DNA from: Eleusine coracana subsp. coracana
Lineage: Eukaryota; Streptophyta; Magnoliopsida; Poales; Poaceae
Direction: 5' to 3'
Assembly: GCA_032690845.1 (NCBI GenBank)
Contig: CM064430.1
Location: forward strand, 46,101,882-46,165,881
Length of the DNA: 64,000 bases
The stretch's first letter is position 1; the number at the start of each line of letters is the position of its first letter. This document shows, piece by piece, positions 1-11,869 of the stretch. A program made the translations under genes and the position numbers. The notes below the pieces were generated by a model. It saw nothing but the letters and a program-made list of their open reading frames with translations, ran no database searches and was not told the origin of the DNA.

Positions 1-2
1 AA

Positions 3-1682
3 GGAGAAGCTAATGGTCAGTCATTATTAGTTGAGAGTGATAATGACAGAAGTTCTAATGAAGGCACACGAGGTCATGCAGATGGTTCACGTGAACTGAT
101 TTCTTCACTGATCAGCGGTGTTATACATGGAGAAGTTATAGGAAATGATGAGGAAGAGCCAAATGGGGCCGCAAAGAAACTTTATCAGTTACTAGAAGAG
201 GCAAGGAAGGAATTGCATCCAGGCTGCAAGGAGGTTACAAAAGTTTCTTTCATTGTCATGCTATTTCAGATTAAGTGCATGCATGGTATGAGTAATAGTT
301 GCCTGGAGCACATACTTCGGTTGTTCCTGCTAGTACTCCCAAAAGGCCATTGTCTCCCAACTTCCTTTGACAAAGTGCAGAAGGTAGTTCGAGATCTTGG
401 CCTAGATTACAAAAAGATTGATGCATGTGTGAATGACTGCGTGTTGTTTCATGAGGAATATGCTGATAAGGATAATTGTCCAACATGTTGTGAGTGTAGG
501 TGGAAAGAGACTAGAGGTACTGAAAAGGATGATGCTATTGACAGTGACTATGGAAAGAAGCAGAAGCGTTTTCCACGTAAGATACTTTGTTATTTTCCAC
601 TTATTCCTCATTTGCAAAGACTTTATATGAGAGCTTCGACATCTAAACTGATGCGTTGGCATAAGGAAAAACTAGTACGAGATGGGAAAATGCGTCACCC
701 TGTAGACTCATTGGCATGGAAACACGTGGATGGTGAGTATCAGGATTTTGCATTAGACCCTCGCAATGTAAGGCTTGGTCTTGCAGCTGATGGTTTCAAT
801 CCATTTGGGATGTTAAATGTTGCATACACTACATGGCTTGTCATCCTAATCCCGTACAACTTGCCTCCTTGGTTGTGTCTTGGTTGTGTCTGAAACAACC
901 GTATTGGATGATGTCTATGTTGATACCAGGCCCTAAATCTCCTGGAATGAATATTGATGTGTATTTGCAGCCCTTGATTGATGAGCTGAAGGAATTATGG
1001 GTAAAAAGGTGTTGAAACATGGGATGCCATGGAGAAGAAGAATTTTACTCTTCATGCGCTTCTGTTGTGGACCATAAATGATTTCCCTGCCTATGCCATG
1101 CAATCTGGTTGGAGTACTAAAGGAAAATTTGGATGTCCATACTGCCACAAAGATACAGAGTACTTATGGCTGAAGTTTGGGTCGAAGCATTGCTTCTTGG
1201 GTCATCGTCGTTTCCTACCTCACAACCATAGGTGGCGCAGGAACAAAAGCAGCTTCAACAACAAGACAGAGATGAGGGAGGCACCTCAGCCATTATCTGG
1301 TGCACAGGTTATTCAATAGTATGAAAGTTTTGAGCAACCAAAATTTGGGACAACTAGAAATAAGAGAAAGCGGAGTGAAGAAGAGAGTAGATGGCACAAC
1401 TAGAGGAAGAAGAGTATATTTTTTAAGCTACCTTACTGGAAGAAATTGCTTGTAAGACATAATTTGGATGTTAGGCACATTGAGAAAAATATTTGTGAAA
1501 GCATTCTTGGGACATTGCTTGATATAAATGGCAAGAGTAAGGATAGTGAAAAGGCTCGGCTTGACATGCAACATCTTGGGATACGGCAGGATCAGCATGT
1601 AGTAGTGGAGAATGGTCAGTTCAGTTTGCCAGCAGCTGCGGCACGAATGTGGCTAGACTTCAGCCCATTGACTGTTTTGTGA
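3..1682 (+). pseudogene. TNP2-like CACTA transposase, broken
   Basis: This encodes the DDE-type transposase that cuts and pastes CACTA elements. The reading frame is open from the first bases of the window to 893, so the N-terminus is missing. The family signature is clear: a Cys-rich segment (CPTCCECRW) near 477-500, then MRHPVDSLAWKH and NVRLGLAADGFNPFGMLN near 690-815. A frameshift near 870 moves the protein into the frame of 833-1015, which holds CLKQPYWMMSMLIPGPKSPG and the DVYLQPLIDELKELW block. A further shift gives 1029-1319 (LLLWTINDFPAYAMQSGW, CPYCHKDTE). After stops near 1319 and 1400 it continues in 1446-1682 with LVRHNLDVRHIEKNICE and GKSKDSEKARLD. The order matches the Transposase_21/TNP2 family throughout, so this is one decayed gene and not several short ones. 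Confidence 0.85.
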
Positions 1683-1967
1683 TGCACAAGCAATGTTAAA
1701 GGACAATGCTGCGGAGAAACAAGTCAGGTTGTTATTGTCAAAGGAGCCGGAACCGGAGTTAAATGTTGCCATAACACCAATGAAGCAACATGGGCAGAAG
1801 CGAAAACATGATGAATCTGCTACTGGTCAAGATGTTGACGTCTACACGGTTTGGCTCAAACAGCAGAAAGAAGACGCTACTGAATCTATTGTTTTCTAGA
1901 GCCAAAGTTATGAGTTCAGTACCTCAACTTAACTATTCTATTTGTCTTTCAATTCAAATAGAATGTT

Positions 1968-3556
1968 TTGGATTTAGATGATGTTGAAGATTCTACTGAA
2001 AAGAAATGTGCAATTGCCAAAGAGATGTACAAAGCATGGAGAGCTTCATTTAGTTTGACATACAGGGCATACTCAACTGATGTTGAATGCATGAAGAATA
2101 AGCCTAAAGATCTAGACATTGTCGAATGGTACTACTTGATCCAATATTTTGGAAGTGAGAGCTTCCAGGTACGTTGGCCTCTACTATTTCTTTTATAATC
2201 CCACTAATACAATGGAATTGACAATGCTCTACTTGAACACCTTTTGCAGAAGATTAGCCACAAGAACTCCAGAAACTGACAGAAGCAAAAAACTAAGCAT
2301 CTCACAGGGTCTAAACCATTTTCCCAGATTAGTTTTGAATAGGTAATACCAAATATAACTAGTAAGCTAATTAGTTTGTTAAATATATGGTCCTTACCTA
2401 ATGCTACATTGTTGCCATGTTAGGCAAAATAGAGTAATGGTCAACAACTTACTAATTTGCAACTTTGGATGGCTAGTCACACCAAGGATGGGCAATGGTC
2501 AAATGAAGAATCTAGGGATGTCTATGTGAGTGCTTGTATATGATTTAATCTTCAAAGTTACAGTATGTTCCAAACTACATTTTTGAAGTAGTTAAAATGA
2601 CACGCTCTTAATTTGTTTATTCTGTTTCAATTAGGAAAACGCATGCATCGAAATTACCAAAGCAAAAAAAGCATTGGATAAGCCCTTCCTCACGCTTGAG
2701 GAGGAAAACAGAGTTTTCCTACTCACTTACTGTAGGACTCTGGGAACAAAATCATACAGGAGTCATGGACGTGGATACATGGCTAAATATCCAACACGAA
2801 GCGCTCTCCTGAAACAAAGAGATGAAGATGCAGCTCGTAGTCAAGCTGAAGCTGAACAAGAAAAATTGCAGCACCAACAAGAGGTCAAAGAATTAAAAGA
2901 AAAACTTGCAAATGAAGTTTTAGCAAGGGAAAGAGATAAGGAAGAAAGTAAGAAACAAATGGATGATATCATGGAAGAATTCCATTCAACACTACAAGAA
3001 TAAATACAATTGGCATTGCAAAAGGTATTGACTTTGAATCATGGCTCTCCTTTATTGGCTCCTCTACTTTCACTAATTGTCCTTGTCTTTTGGGCTCCAC
3101 AGGCTCTCCAAGGAACCATCAACACCATAGGGACAAGTGTAGACAATGACTTCATCACACCCCCATGCATAGTAGATCGAACTGAAGAGGTAATACAAGT
3201 GCAAGGTTACTTGTCAAATATATAGCATACTTACATATAAATTATACAATTTGTTTACATCAAAGTGTTCATTTTGGCAGAATGATCAACCACGAAGCTC
3301 GCTGACTACACAAAAGGTAGTTGATGGAACAAGTACTACCATGACAGTTGATGAAATAACTACCATAACAACAAAAACTGCTGCAACTAGGAATCTTTTT
3401 GACAAAAAAGATGGTGCAAATAGACCACTGAGTTATGTTTCTGTCCAGCAACTATTGAGGACTCGTAACCAAAAGAAGCTTGCAGGTATGAACATAAACT
3501 GTTGCGCAGATCTATTTCTTCCACAAAATCTGGAACACTATTTTTTTTCTTTGTGA
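1968..3556 (+). pseudogene. Second CACTA gene, Transposase_24 / TNPA-like, multi-exon remnant
   Basis: The first exon-like block is 1968-2168 (KEMYKAWRASFSL). After a GT...AG intron comes 2250-2341, coding a HKNSRN...LTGSKPF motif with one in-frame TGA. A third block is at 2425-2527 (LQLWMASHTKDGQWSNEESRDVY). A fourth starts at about 2635 and ends at the stop at 3001-3003; it continues ENACIEITKAKKALDK and finishes in a charged coiled coil rich in Glu, Lys and Gln. Further exon-like pieces follow at 3102-3189 and 3281-3480. The HKNSR...GSKPF...DEES series is typical of plant Ptta/En/Spm proteins (Transposase_24), which bind subterminal repeats. At least one stop makes it a probable pseudogene. 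A stretch at 1693-1899 with a basic QKRKHDES segment may be an upstream exon, but this is uncertain. Confidence 0.7.
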
Positions 3557-4319
3557 TGATCATCATGCCTTGACCATGTTCCAGTATTAATCCATATAGT
3601 CTCATGTATTTGACAATGTGATTTTAGTTTTAGTTCCAGTATTAAGGTATCTAGAAAACATGTGTGAGGCTTTGAACCTTTATTAATCTGCTATATGTGC
3701 AAAAGTCTATGAAACTATGGTATTTGGCAGCTACAGATCTTTTTGATAGTATTTCTCAACTCCATAGTCTTAGCCCTGAGTGATAATAAGAAAGTTCTAT
3801 ACAATTTTCTAAGCTTTTCATAATGTCCAAGAGCATGTTTTTTGGATGCCTAAAACTATAGATATGATTAAAATATATTCCTACTATGCTGCTGTCCAGA
3901 ACTGCCAATGTGCTTAGAATTGTTTGCTCCCAATTACTTTTCATTGAATGATTGGTAGTTAATCAATTCTATTTATATTCATGAATAGCAGGAAAGAAGG
4001 ACAACAAACATGATTAGAGAAAGCCTTAATGGTGACTACGGGTGGCCAGAGGAGCATGCATAAACATATCAACAAGCAAACTCATGTTTAGTTCTATTTT
4101 ACTATGTCAAACATTGTAGCAAGATTTTAGTCAGACATGCTCTTTTTACGTTGTTGTGGTCATGTTATTTTTAGTGGTACTCTTGACATTGTCTATTACT
4201 TTTGTTCAGACATATCTCAAGGTATTAAAGGTTTGAGCTCTTATATGTGGTGGACTCATGGCACAATTGTTTTCTATAAAAAATAATCGTGTAAGCAATG
4301 AAAATAAATTTAAAAAGAT
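3557..4319. other. Noncoding interior of the CACTA element
   Basis: AT-rich sequence between the last exon-like block of the second CACTA gene and the subterminal repeat zone. Small ORFs on either strand show no protein-like composition. Confidence 0.5.
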
Positions 4320-5024
4320 CTAGCTAAAATCCCCTCGTTGCGACAAACTAATATACAACAATTATTTGTGGTTGCAATATACGTTATTGCCACGAACTTT
4401 TTGAGTTGCTGTAGGACATGTCTACAATGAACAATGACTCGTCGCATTTTCCATCTATCACCCCCAACACTGCCTAGTTGCATGTTCCATCTATTACTAC
4501 CAACATATATTCGTTGCATTTGGTATCTAGTAACCCCCATAATCCTTCGTTGGATTTGCCATCTATTGGCACGAGCAACTGAATGTGGCAATTGTGACTC
4601 TAGCTACCAAATATGTTTGGTTGCAACATGCCTCTGATGTAATGGAGCACACTAAATGGCAATATGACAATATTCCCACAGAGGTTTTTGGTGGGAATAC
4701 AGGTGTGTTGTGACAAAGTTGTTCGTGGCAATGATGACATATTACATCCACGTGTTTCATTGCAACAAGAACTCACACAACCACTCTACTCATTGCAAAT
4801 ATCCATTCCTACAACCATGTCGTGGTTGCATTACTTTTTTTTGGGCATTGCAACAACACCGTAATCCAACACCACATGTAATTGGATGCAAGAAGCTATT
4901 GCACCGTTCCAACTGCAACCTTCTTTCGACCACCATGATTAGATGCAATTGCACCAGAATGCAACCAAAATAGCCATATTGCAACCAAATATAGGCATCA
5001 CACAAGATCTAAATCCTAGTAGTG
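4320..5024 (+). repeat. CACTA subterminal repeat array and 3' terminus
   Basis: A short motif built on TTGCAA/TTGCAT, often GGTTGCAAY, recurs more than a dozen times in both orientations, for example near 4369, 4480, 4513, 4620, 4760, 4796, 4834, 4848, 4900, 4945 and 4980. In En/Spm such subterminal motifs are bound by the TNPA-type protein, which fits the second gene of this element. The array stops at the terminal CCTAGTAGTG. Confidence 0.7.
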
Positions 5025-5029
5025 AACAA

Positions 5030-5222
5030 AAGGTTTGACAAAATAATTAAGATACACTTGTCCTCTCATGATGATAAATAGACGTCCGGCCATGAATGTT
5101 CTCTTGCCCATGACACCGTACCGGCAAGCAGCATGATGCACCTTGTACGGGCTCCAAGGCTCCCACTCGATGTTCCAGAAGTTGGGACGCTGGCCACCTT
5201 GATCATCAGAAAACCACATAGA
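5030..5222 (-). other. Unidentified coding-like fragment just outside the CACTA end
   Basis: The minus strand reads from a Met codon near 5217 through RPNFWNIEWEPWSPYK, HHAACRYGVMGKRTF and on to about 5030. Trp, Pro, His and aromatic residues are placed as in a real protein and not in random sequence. No start context, splice sites or partner exon could be tied to it, and I do not recognise the family. It may be an exon of a host gene or a fragment moved by a transposon. Confidence 0.3.
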
Positions 5223-5224
5223 TC

Positions 5225-7084
5225 TATGCCCGGAACAACTAACTCAGCAAGACCTACCCATAAAAAATGGCTAACTATAGCCGACTTCTAGACATGCACA
5301 TACTAAGGGTAGGTTTTTTGTTGCCAAAAATCCAACCTATGAGTGGATCCTCATTTTTCAAGTTTTAGAATCAAGTGAATTTGTCATGAAAAATAATAAA
5401 TTTAGTTTGTACTATAACTACAACAAACATGGTTGCAATATACAACATAATTTAATCAATACAACAATATTAAACCCGTTCATCATGTTGCTCTTCTTAC
5501 TACGTCCTCGAGCAATGATCAAGTGGTACTCATTACTATGAAGGACAGCGAGTCGAATTGATTTACATCTTGTAGGAGAATCCTATTTGCACGACTCATA
5601 CTCGCTTCCGAAAGGCCGCATGGAGCAACTTTTCGCTTCGGTAATGCAAGGTCTTTTAGGCCTACCTCTCCCTAGAAGGGTCCTCCATCGCGATGCATCC
5701 CAGATGACATTCGTGAGTGGATTGCTCCCTCTACTAGCCCTCGTTCCACAAATCAAAGGGGTAGGGTACCTTCCAAGAAGACAATAATCATCACTACATC
5801 AGTTTACTAGGCCATAACTCCACCATACAAATAGTACATTCAAACTTAATCCCATAGGACTGGACACACGGGCCTTATGTAACTCAGACGGGGCTACCAC
5901 CTTGAAGATTATGTCCTTCCCTTTCCACCTAGTTGCTCATCTTGTCTCTATTTGTTATCCCATCCAAAGGCTTTTTATAACCATGACCAGGGATATATGA
6001 CTCAACTTCGAGTGCTCTCTATACCACTCACCGACTCATCGCACTAATTAAGCAGAGGCACTAACGACCTGAGTCTATCAACAGGTAAAGAAAACCTACT
6101 GCAATTCTAGGGTCTCAAACAACAGTTATAAATTTAATACACAGACAAGTCTACATCACACTAACTAGTGATAAAATAAAAAAGGTAAAAATTGGTGGGA
6201 TGCACCGGGGCTTGCCTTGAGCTTGCTCTTGATCAACATGGTCACCACCACCTTTGGGCTCCTACATGGTTTCAACCTCCACATTGTTCACATTGTGACC
6301 TACATGATGCAGATGATGCTATGCGTGAGAGAAGATTCATGGCAATCTAATAGGGGGGGGGGGGGGGGTTGATCCAATAGGTAAATATAAGATAAAGGCA
6401 TGGACTGGGTGTGTTTGGCGTTTAAAGTACAACAATAGTGTTGGTTTGAAATATTAGACCTAAGAAGTAAATAATTAATTCAACATGGTTCTAGACAACC
6501 TATGCTCATGAGCAATTTATCATAGGTTAAATTTAGCAAAAGTGAGTTATGTGCCAAGTTTCATTGATATGCATAGAATCAGTTATTTTAAACAATTCAA
6601 TTACTATAAAAGCTAAATAATTCCTACAGGCCAAAAAATGGAAATTAAAACATTGGATTTCATGAAGCTCATGGATGACTAAAAGAGAACACATGCCAAA
6701 GGTCTGAACTTATCTATTAGATAGACCAAGATATGAATTTGTTAGTGTTTGCTCTATTTGTTTTAGATTAGATAGAAAATATTAACATGCATGGAGATTT
6801 AGAATTTTTCTACAATAGTACATGACTAGAGGAACTCAGAAAATTTTAATTTGCTCGAAAACTCCTAATATCCATTTAGTTTTGTATTTTACAATCTAAC
6901 AGGCTTTTCTAGCTATTAATAATTTGTTGAAAGATGCAAAAGGGCCCTCCACACCTAGGGTCATTGGGATTGGGGGGCAGATTTGATGTGGACGTAGTGG
7001 ATCCCAGCCGTGTGGCCTTGTGTGCAGCGGCGAGCCATGACAGTGGGGTAGAGTGACGCAACCACCAGAGTTGGACCGGTTTGG
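5225..7084. other. Intergenic DNA without recognised genes
   Basis: AT-rich sequence with no convincing ORF or repeat boundary. It contains a run of 16 G at 6353-6368. Confidence 0.5.
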
Positions 7085-7089
7085 GCCAA

Positions 7090-8751
7090 TGTAAGGACCG
7101 AAAGCATACCGAGGGGGGGGGGGGATTGGTAAGCCGCTCACAAAACCAAATACTTCAATTCACACTACTTGAGTCTAACAAACATTGCAACCTAAACAAT
7201 TCTAGTAGGCCAACACCCTACACATGCTAGTGTTCATGATAAAAGCAAGCGTGAAAGCCAAACACACTAACCTATCCAAGCCACAATTCAACCTAGTTAC
7301 TAGAGCACACAATTGCAGAATAGTAAAGAGAGGGTCAAGGAATTCTCATGATTTTTTTCCTGAGGTCTCGGAAGGATGGCGCCTTTCCCTACTCCTTGTT
7401 GGACCACTCCCGCCGGAGTTCTGGTCCCTCCCACCACCAAGTGGAGTTCTCGCCCACGAGCCTGCAATCACTCCCGGAGTGAAGACACGGTGTGCGTCAC
7501 CGTTGCTACCAAAGCACAAGCTCGCCTCCCTCAAAAACTTGTCGGACTCCTCGAGCCGACACAGGCGCTCACTATTGATGCCCCTTTCACCGACGGGCTC
7601 AAACCATGTACAAACATGTGATAGCCTTCACAACCAATCATGATAGGCTCGATCACCGACACCTAACCGGTCTAGGTCTCACCATAGACCAAGAGTAACA
7701 ACCTGGATCACACCCTCAAGGACACCCTAGCCTTAGATGTGCAAAATCGCTCCTTGTTACTCTCACTAGCACTATCAAGATATCCAATATTCCCTCATAG
7801 AGCTCTCCTCTTTTCTTCTTGGACCTTACCAAATGCTCTTAGGTATTCCACTGGCCAAGAGTGGTCACAAAGACCCCATCAACGAAGTTATATAGGCTCT
7901 CAACCTTAAACTAGCTGTTGCTCTACGAAATCAGCTTTTTGGTCCTATTGACCATACAGTCCGGTCACTACCTGACTGGACCGTCTGGTCACTGCAACTC
8001 GAACTCCAATGGCTCTAATCCCTGTGCTAACTTATGCTGATCGGACCATACGGTCAGCTGACCGAACCGTCCGGTCTGTTTCTCTCTCCAGTCCAGAAAC
8101 ATTTCGGTGTTGGCTTCCTCACTGCCCAAGTCTCATCTCTACTAACCGGTCGTCCAGTCACTAGAGCTTTCCAGACTTGGCAGTTTCCTCACTGCCCGCT
8201 GTAGCCTTTGGACAAAACCTCTGAGTGACCGTACAGTCCGGTCACCACTGACCCCTCTGTCCGACCACTTCATCCTAAAGCTGAAACTCCTTGTCCTCGC
8301 TTGACTTCATTTCCCGGCTTCTCCGAATAGCTCCTTGGCTTCTCCACTGTCAACTAGTGCCTGTGATTTCACCGAGCAACCTTACACATCACCAACTAGA
8401 CATGACCTAAGAGAATGACCTAGACCCCCTTGATAGTTCGGTTTTTCCTATGGACTCAAAACCCTAACCACTAGGCAAGTGTACCCAACACTTGCTCCGT
8501 AGCTTGTCCTTAGCCTTGATCCATCTTCATCTACCCTTGTACTCTATCAAGCTCATCAAGCCTCCATGATTGTGGTCATTGTCATCAATCACCAAGGTAA
8601 CCATCATCCATATGATTTGTAATAGATTTTAGAGATGATTCCTGCATAGACAGCACTCATGTAGATATTAGCCCACAATTCCATAGTTGTCATCTATCAC
8701 TAAAACATTCATACCTTGGGGATTCAATCATCAATGGTCATGAAGCTTACA
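7090..8751 (-). repeat. 3' LTR of the copia element
   Basis: Left-hand LTR, bounded by TGTAAG and CTTACA with GCCAA outside. It includes a G run near 7110-7124 and, at about 7950-8270, several near-palindromic copies of GACCGGACCGTCCGGTC. Confidence 0.9.
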
Positions 8752-8767
8752 ATCTGCCCCATTTTGG
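8752..8767 (-). other. Polypurine tract of the copia element
   Basis: Directly next to the 3' LTR the minus strand reads CCAAAATGGGGCAGAT, a purine-rich tract of the kind used to prime plus-strand synthesis. Confidence 0.7.
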
Positions 8768-9293
8768 TGATTCATGACAACCACTACTTATCTTAATCTT
8801 AACAAGAAATAACCGGGCTAAAAGAGCTACACTACGATCAAGAGGAACCACAACAGCATAAGAGAGAAATGCACAAGGTCCTACTCAAACAATCATCATC
8901 TAGAGATACAAGGAAAATATAGATGAGCACACTCTTGATGATAATGCATGCATGTCATGATAGGATATTAAAGAACACATAAATACATGCAATGCAAGAC
9001 ATGAATGATGATATGCAACAGGTTAGCATGGCAATGCATAGGAATTAAAAACAAGCAATCATCATCATGAAATCATACGTAGGCATACAAGATAATTAAT
9101 AAGAAAGAACACTACATAGAAAACAAACCAAGTGAGATCAAGATGAGTCAAACACAGGCGAATGAGAACCATGACTCATCAAAATCCACGAACATCGAAT
9201 AACTCCATCAAAATAAGATCCAAAAGTATCTAGCTCGCAAAACCAATGTACAACTATGTGTAAGCTCCCCCTAGATACAAGCTACTCTCTCGA
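8768..9293. other. Noncoding 3' interior of the copia element
   Basis: AT-rich sequence between the extra ORF and the polypurine tract with many ATCATC-like stretches. No ORF is supported. Confidence 0.5.
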
Positions 9294-11783
9294 TCACAAC
9301 AGGATCACACTCCGACTCCCCCTAGACCTATGACGTCCTTCTCCCCCTTTGGCAACAAGCACCAAAAAGCGAGAAAAAGATGAACATCTAAGCGCTCGTG
9401 GTCGAGGGAAGTGGTGTAGCAATGTCCTCTGAAGGCTCTGCTCTGGGCTGCTCCTGTGCTGGATCCTGCTGCGCTCCCTGAGCCTATGCCCCCTGAGCAT
9501 CCATCTGTTCAAAGAAGTCCAGGTCAACAGGCGACTTAGTCCCTCTGTCCTACTCTACTGGAGTGACTGTGGCGGTCTCCTGAGCAGAAGTCTGGAGAAG
9601 GATGAGATCTGCCACATCCTGCTATGAAAAGCCTTTGCGGACTAGATCCTCTATTGCCTGAGGTATGAGTGTGCTGACTCTAGCAGTGGAGGGTGGAGTT
9701 GTAGTTGTCTGTGGTGCTGGTTGGGAGTCTGCACGAGTGGTGTGCACTATGTATGAGAACAGACTCCTGACTGATAGGTGCTGGGAGGTGGAAGGTCCTG
9801 CCATCTGCAAAGTCAAAGAATGTGAAGGAGAAACAAACAACGTAGACACAGAGAAAGCTGACACAGGAGAGAGCTGAGCTGAAGAGAGTGTCTGTCCTGC
9901 TCCCCTAGTTGGTAGAACCCCTGAGAGTGACAGTCCGCTGGACTGAGCTGTCATCAAGGTAGTGAAGGATCCTGGCTGAGTCGGCAGCTACTGGAACTGT
10001 GGAAACTTTACAGGTCCTGGCTGTTGACCTGCCTGCCTCTGAGTCATCTCTGCCATCTGGGCCATCAGGGTGGTCATCACCATCATTTGTTGTCTCTGAA
10101 GCTCTGCCTGTCCTCTGATGACCTCCATCATCTGACGCCTATCCTTAGGTGTGCTCTAAATGAACTCACTCAGGCATCCTACAAGTGCTGCTATATTGGT
10201 GGCATCTCTTGACTATGTACCTGTAGGCTGGGGAGGTGCTCCTGTACTAGCTGACTCAGAAACCACCCTCTCTGGATGAGCTGCCTGCTCGTGAGGGACT
10301 GGTGGTGACTCCTTCTCCTCCTCTCCCATCTGCTGACTCGAGGCGGACTGCGATCCCCTGGGGACTTGTGGTGCATAGCTGGTGGTAACCTCAGGGAATG
10401 CCTCATACTGCTCCTCTGTCACTAGGCCCATCCCGCTCAAGAGATAGCAAATATAAGGGCCATACACCAAGTGACGTCCTCCCACTCTCTCAGAGATAAC
10501 CTCCTCCATCTCCCCAATCAGTAGATCTGCCAAGTCAAATGTCTGCCTCCCTAGAATAGCTGCAACTGCCCACTGGTGGAGTAGTGTGAACACCTCTCTA
10601 TATCCTGACCTGGGGATGATAGTCCTGATGACTATCGCTCTAACCACCTTGGCCTCTGCGGTAAGTCTCGAAGGGCTCTCTCAAAGCCTAGGGTGTGTGG
10701 TGGTGGGAAGGTAATAGACACCAAGTCGTTTGAAGGTAGCTTCCCTCCCTGAGGTCTACGGGGTGGTGCAAGCGTTCCATATGCACTCCTGTAAAGCTAA
10801 AAGTCTGAAGCAAGGAGTCCTATGTTAGCTATCAAATCCTGTGGAGTCACATGTTGTGGCTGCCCTCTGAACAGGAACCAAAACTCTGAGCAGTCTCTGG
10901 CAACCCACAGTGTGGCATAGAACTCAAACACCACATCCTCCATGTACCTGTGTGGAGCAATAACTAGCTCTGCTAGCCCTGGAAAGTATGTGAAGTACTG
11001 CTCCATCTTAGTGCCGGTGGCCCTCCTCATGGCCTCGTAGGTCATGTACTGCTTCGGCACAAAGGGTCTGTCCTTGCCCTTGAGGCCAAGGTAGCATCTC
11101 AGACCCTATCCGATCCTCCTCTAGAGGCCTCTCCAGTACCTCTCTCCTGTAGAGGGGTCCCTTGGGACTAGAACCCACTGCTCGATGGAGATCAGACATA
11201 GCACCTTAAGATCCTTTGCAGGAACCTTAAGTATGTCCGGCTCTTCAGCTGCCTGTGCTAGTCCCTGCAGCCTCCTCGTGCACACCGCACAGGTGCACCT
11301 CGGGTCTCCTGCCCGATGAGTTGTCCTTTGGGGAACTGTCTGCTCAGTTTCCTCAAGCTCCTCCTCCTCTCACTCCTCAGATCCTGAGTCTGAGGTCTCC
11401 TCCACTGAGCTCTCCTCCTCAGACTCCTCCTGCTACTACCTGGAGGATCCCTGCTCCGCAATTCTCGATGACCTCTCCTGACGAGAAGCCAGAGTACGCT
11501 GCGGCCATGGAGGTGGAACAACTCCTGTAGCCAGAGGTGCAGTCCTCTGTCTGGTGCTCCTCCTGAGACCCTATGACTCAACTAGTTGGCTGATGATCAA
11601 TCGTGAGCCAGGTGTCCTACGTGAGTGCTCCATGGCATCCAGGTGCCGTGCTAGCTGTCTGGCCCTATCTGGCTCTAGGACATGTCCGGTCATCTTCTTC
11701 CCTCTTGGCTTCTCTAGCATCTTTCCCTTACCCTTGTCCTGTCCTGACCCTGCCATCTCTGCTGCTAACAGTTGTCGCTGCAC
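9294..11783 (-). pseudogene. Extra ORF of the copia element, Transposase_32-like (PF20167-type) plant transposon protein, broken
   Basis: On the minus strand a protein begins near 11783 (MAGSGQDKGKGKM at about 11753) and passes through several frames separated by stops. The segment at 11060-10797 contains VFEFYATLWVARDCSEFWF and HVTPQDLIANIGL. The segment at 10647-10213 contains IIPRSGYREVFTLLH, FDLADLLIGEM and LVYGPYICYLL, followed by a Gln/Pro/Ser/Glu-rich tail running to about 9294. This order (a FYATL block, then an IPR..G block, then an YGPYI block) fits the family annotated as putative plant transposon protein, found in many grass retroelements. Its biochemical role is unknown. It lies downstream of gag in the sense orientation, where pol would be expected. 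The family assignment is from remembered motif patterns and needs a profile search. Confidence 0.6.
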
Positions 11784-11869
11784 GCACGTAGGAATAGACA
11801 GAATAAGAACAAAATCCTATATATATAAATCTACCAGCAAAGCACCGCTAGGAAAGAATGCGCAATAGA

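Larger units (their letters stand above)
1..5024 (+). mobile_element. CACTA (En/Spm) DNA transposon, right-hand part
   Basis: The left end lies outside the window. The element carries a TNP2-type transposase followed by a second transposon gene on the same strand, then about 700 bp of noncoding DNA rich in a short subterminal motif. It ends in CCTAGTAGTG at 5015-5024; the last five bases, TAGTG, are the reverse complement of the CACTA terminus that defines the superfamily. The three bases after the end are AAC; the matching left target duplication cannot be checked. Both genes are broken, so this copy is not autonomous. Confidence 0.85.

Noticed and set aside
6353..6368. G and C homopolymer runs (also near 7111, 15832, 35012, 40257, 62049) as quadruplex regulators
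   Set aside because: Several lie inside LTRs or mark ordinary repeat or sequencing slippage; there is no arrangement of four separate G tracts.
10024..11868. Plus-strand ORFs in the copia interior
   Set aside because: The transposon-protein blocks are on the minus strand; plus frames are low-complexity Ser/Leu/Pro shadows.
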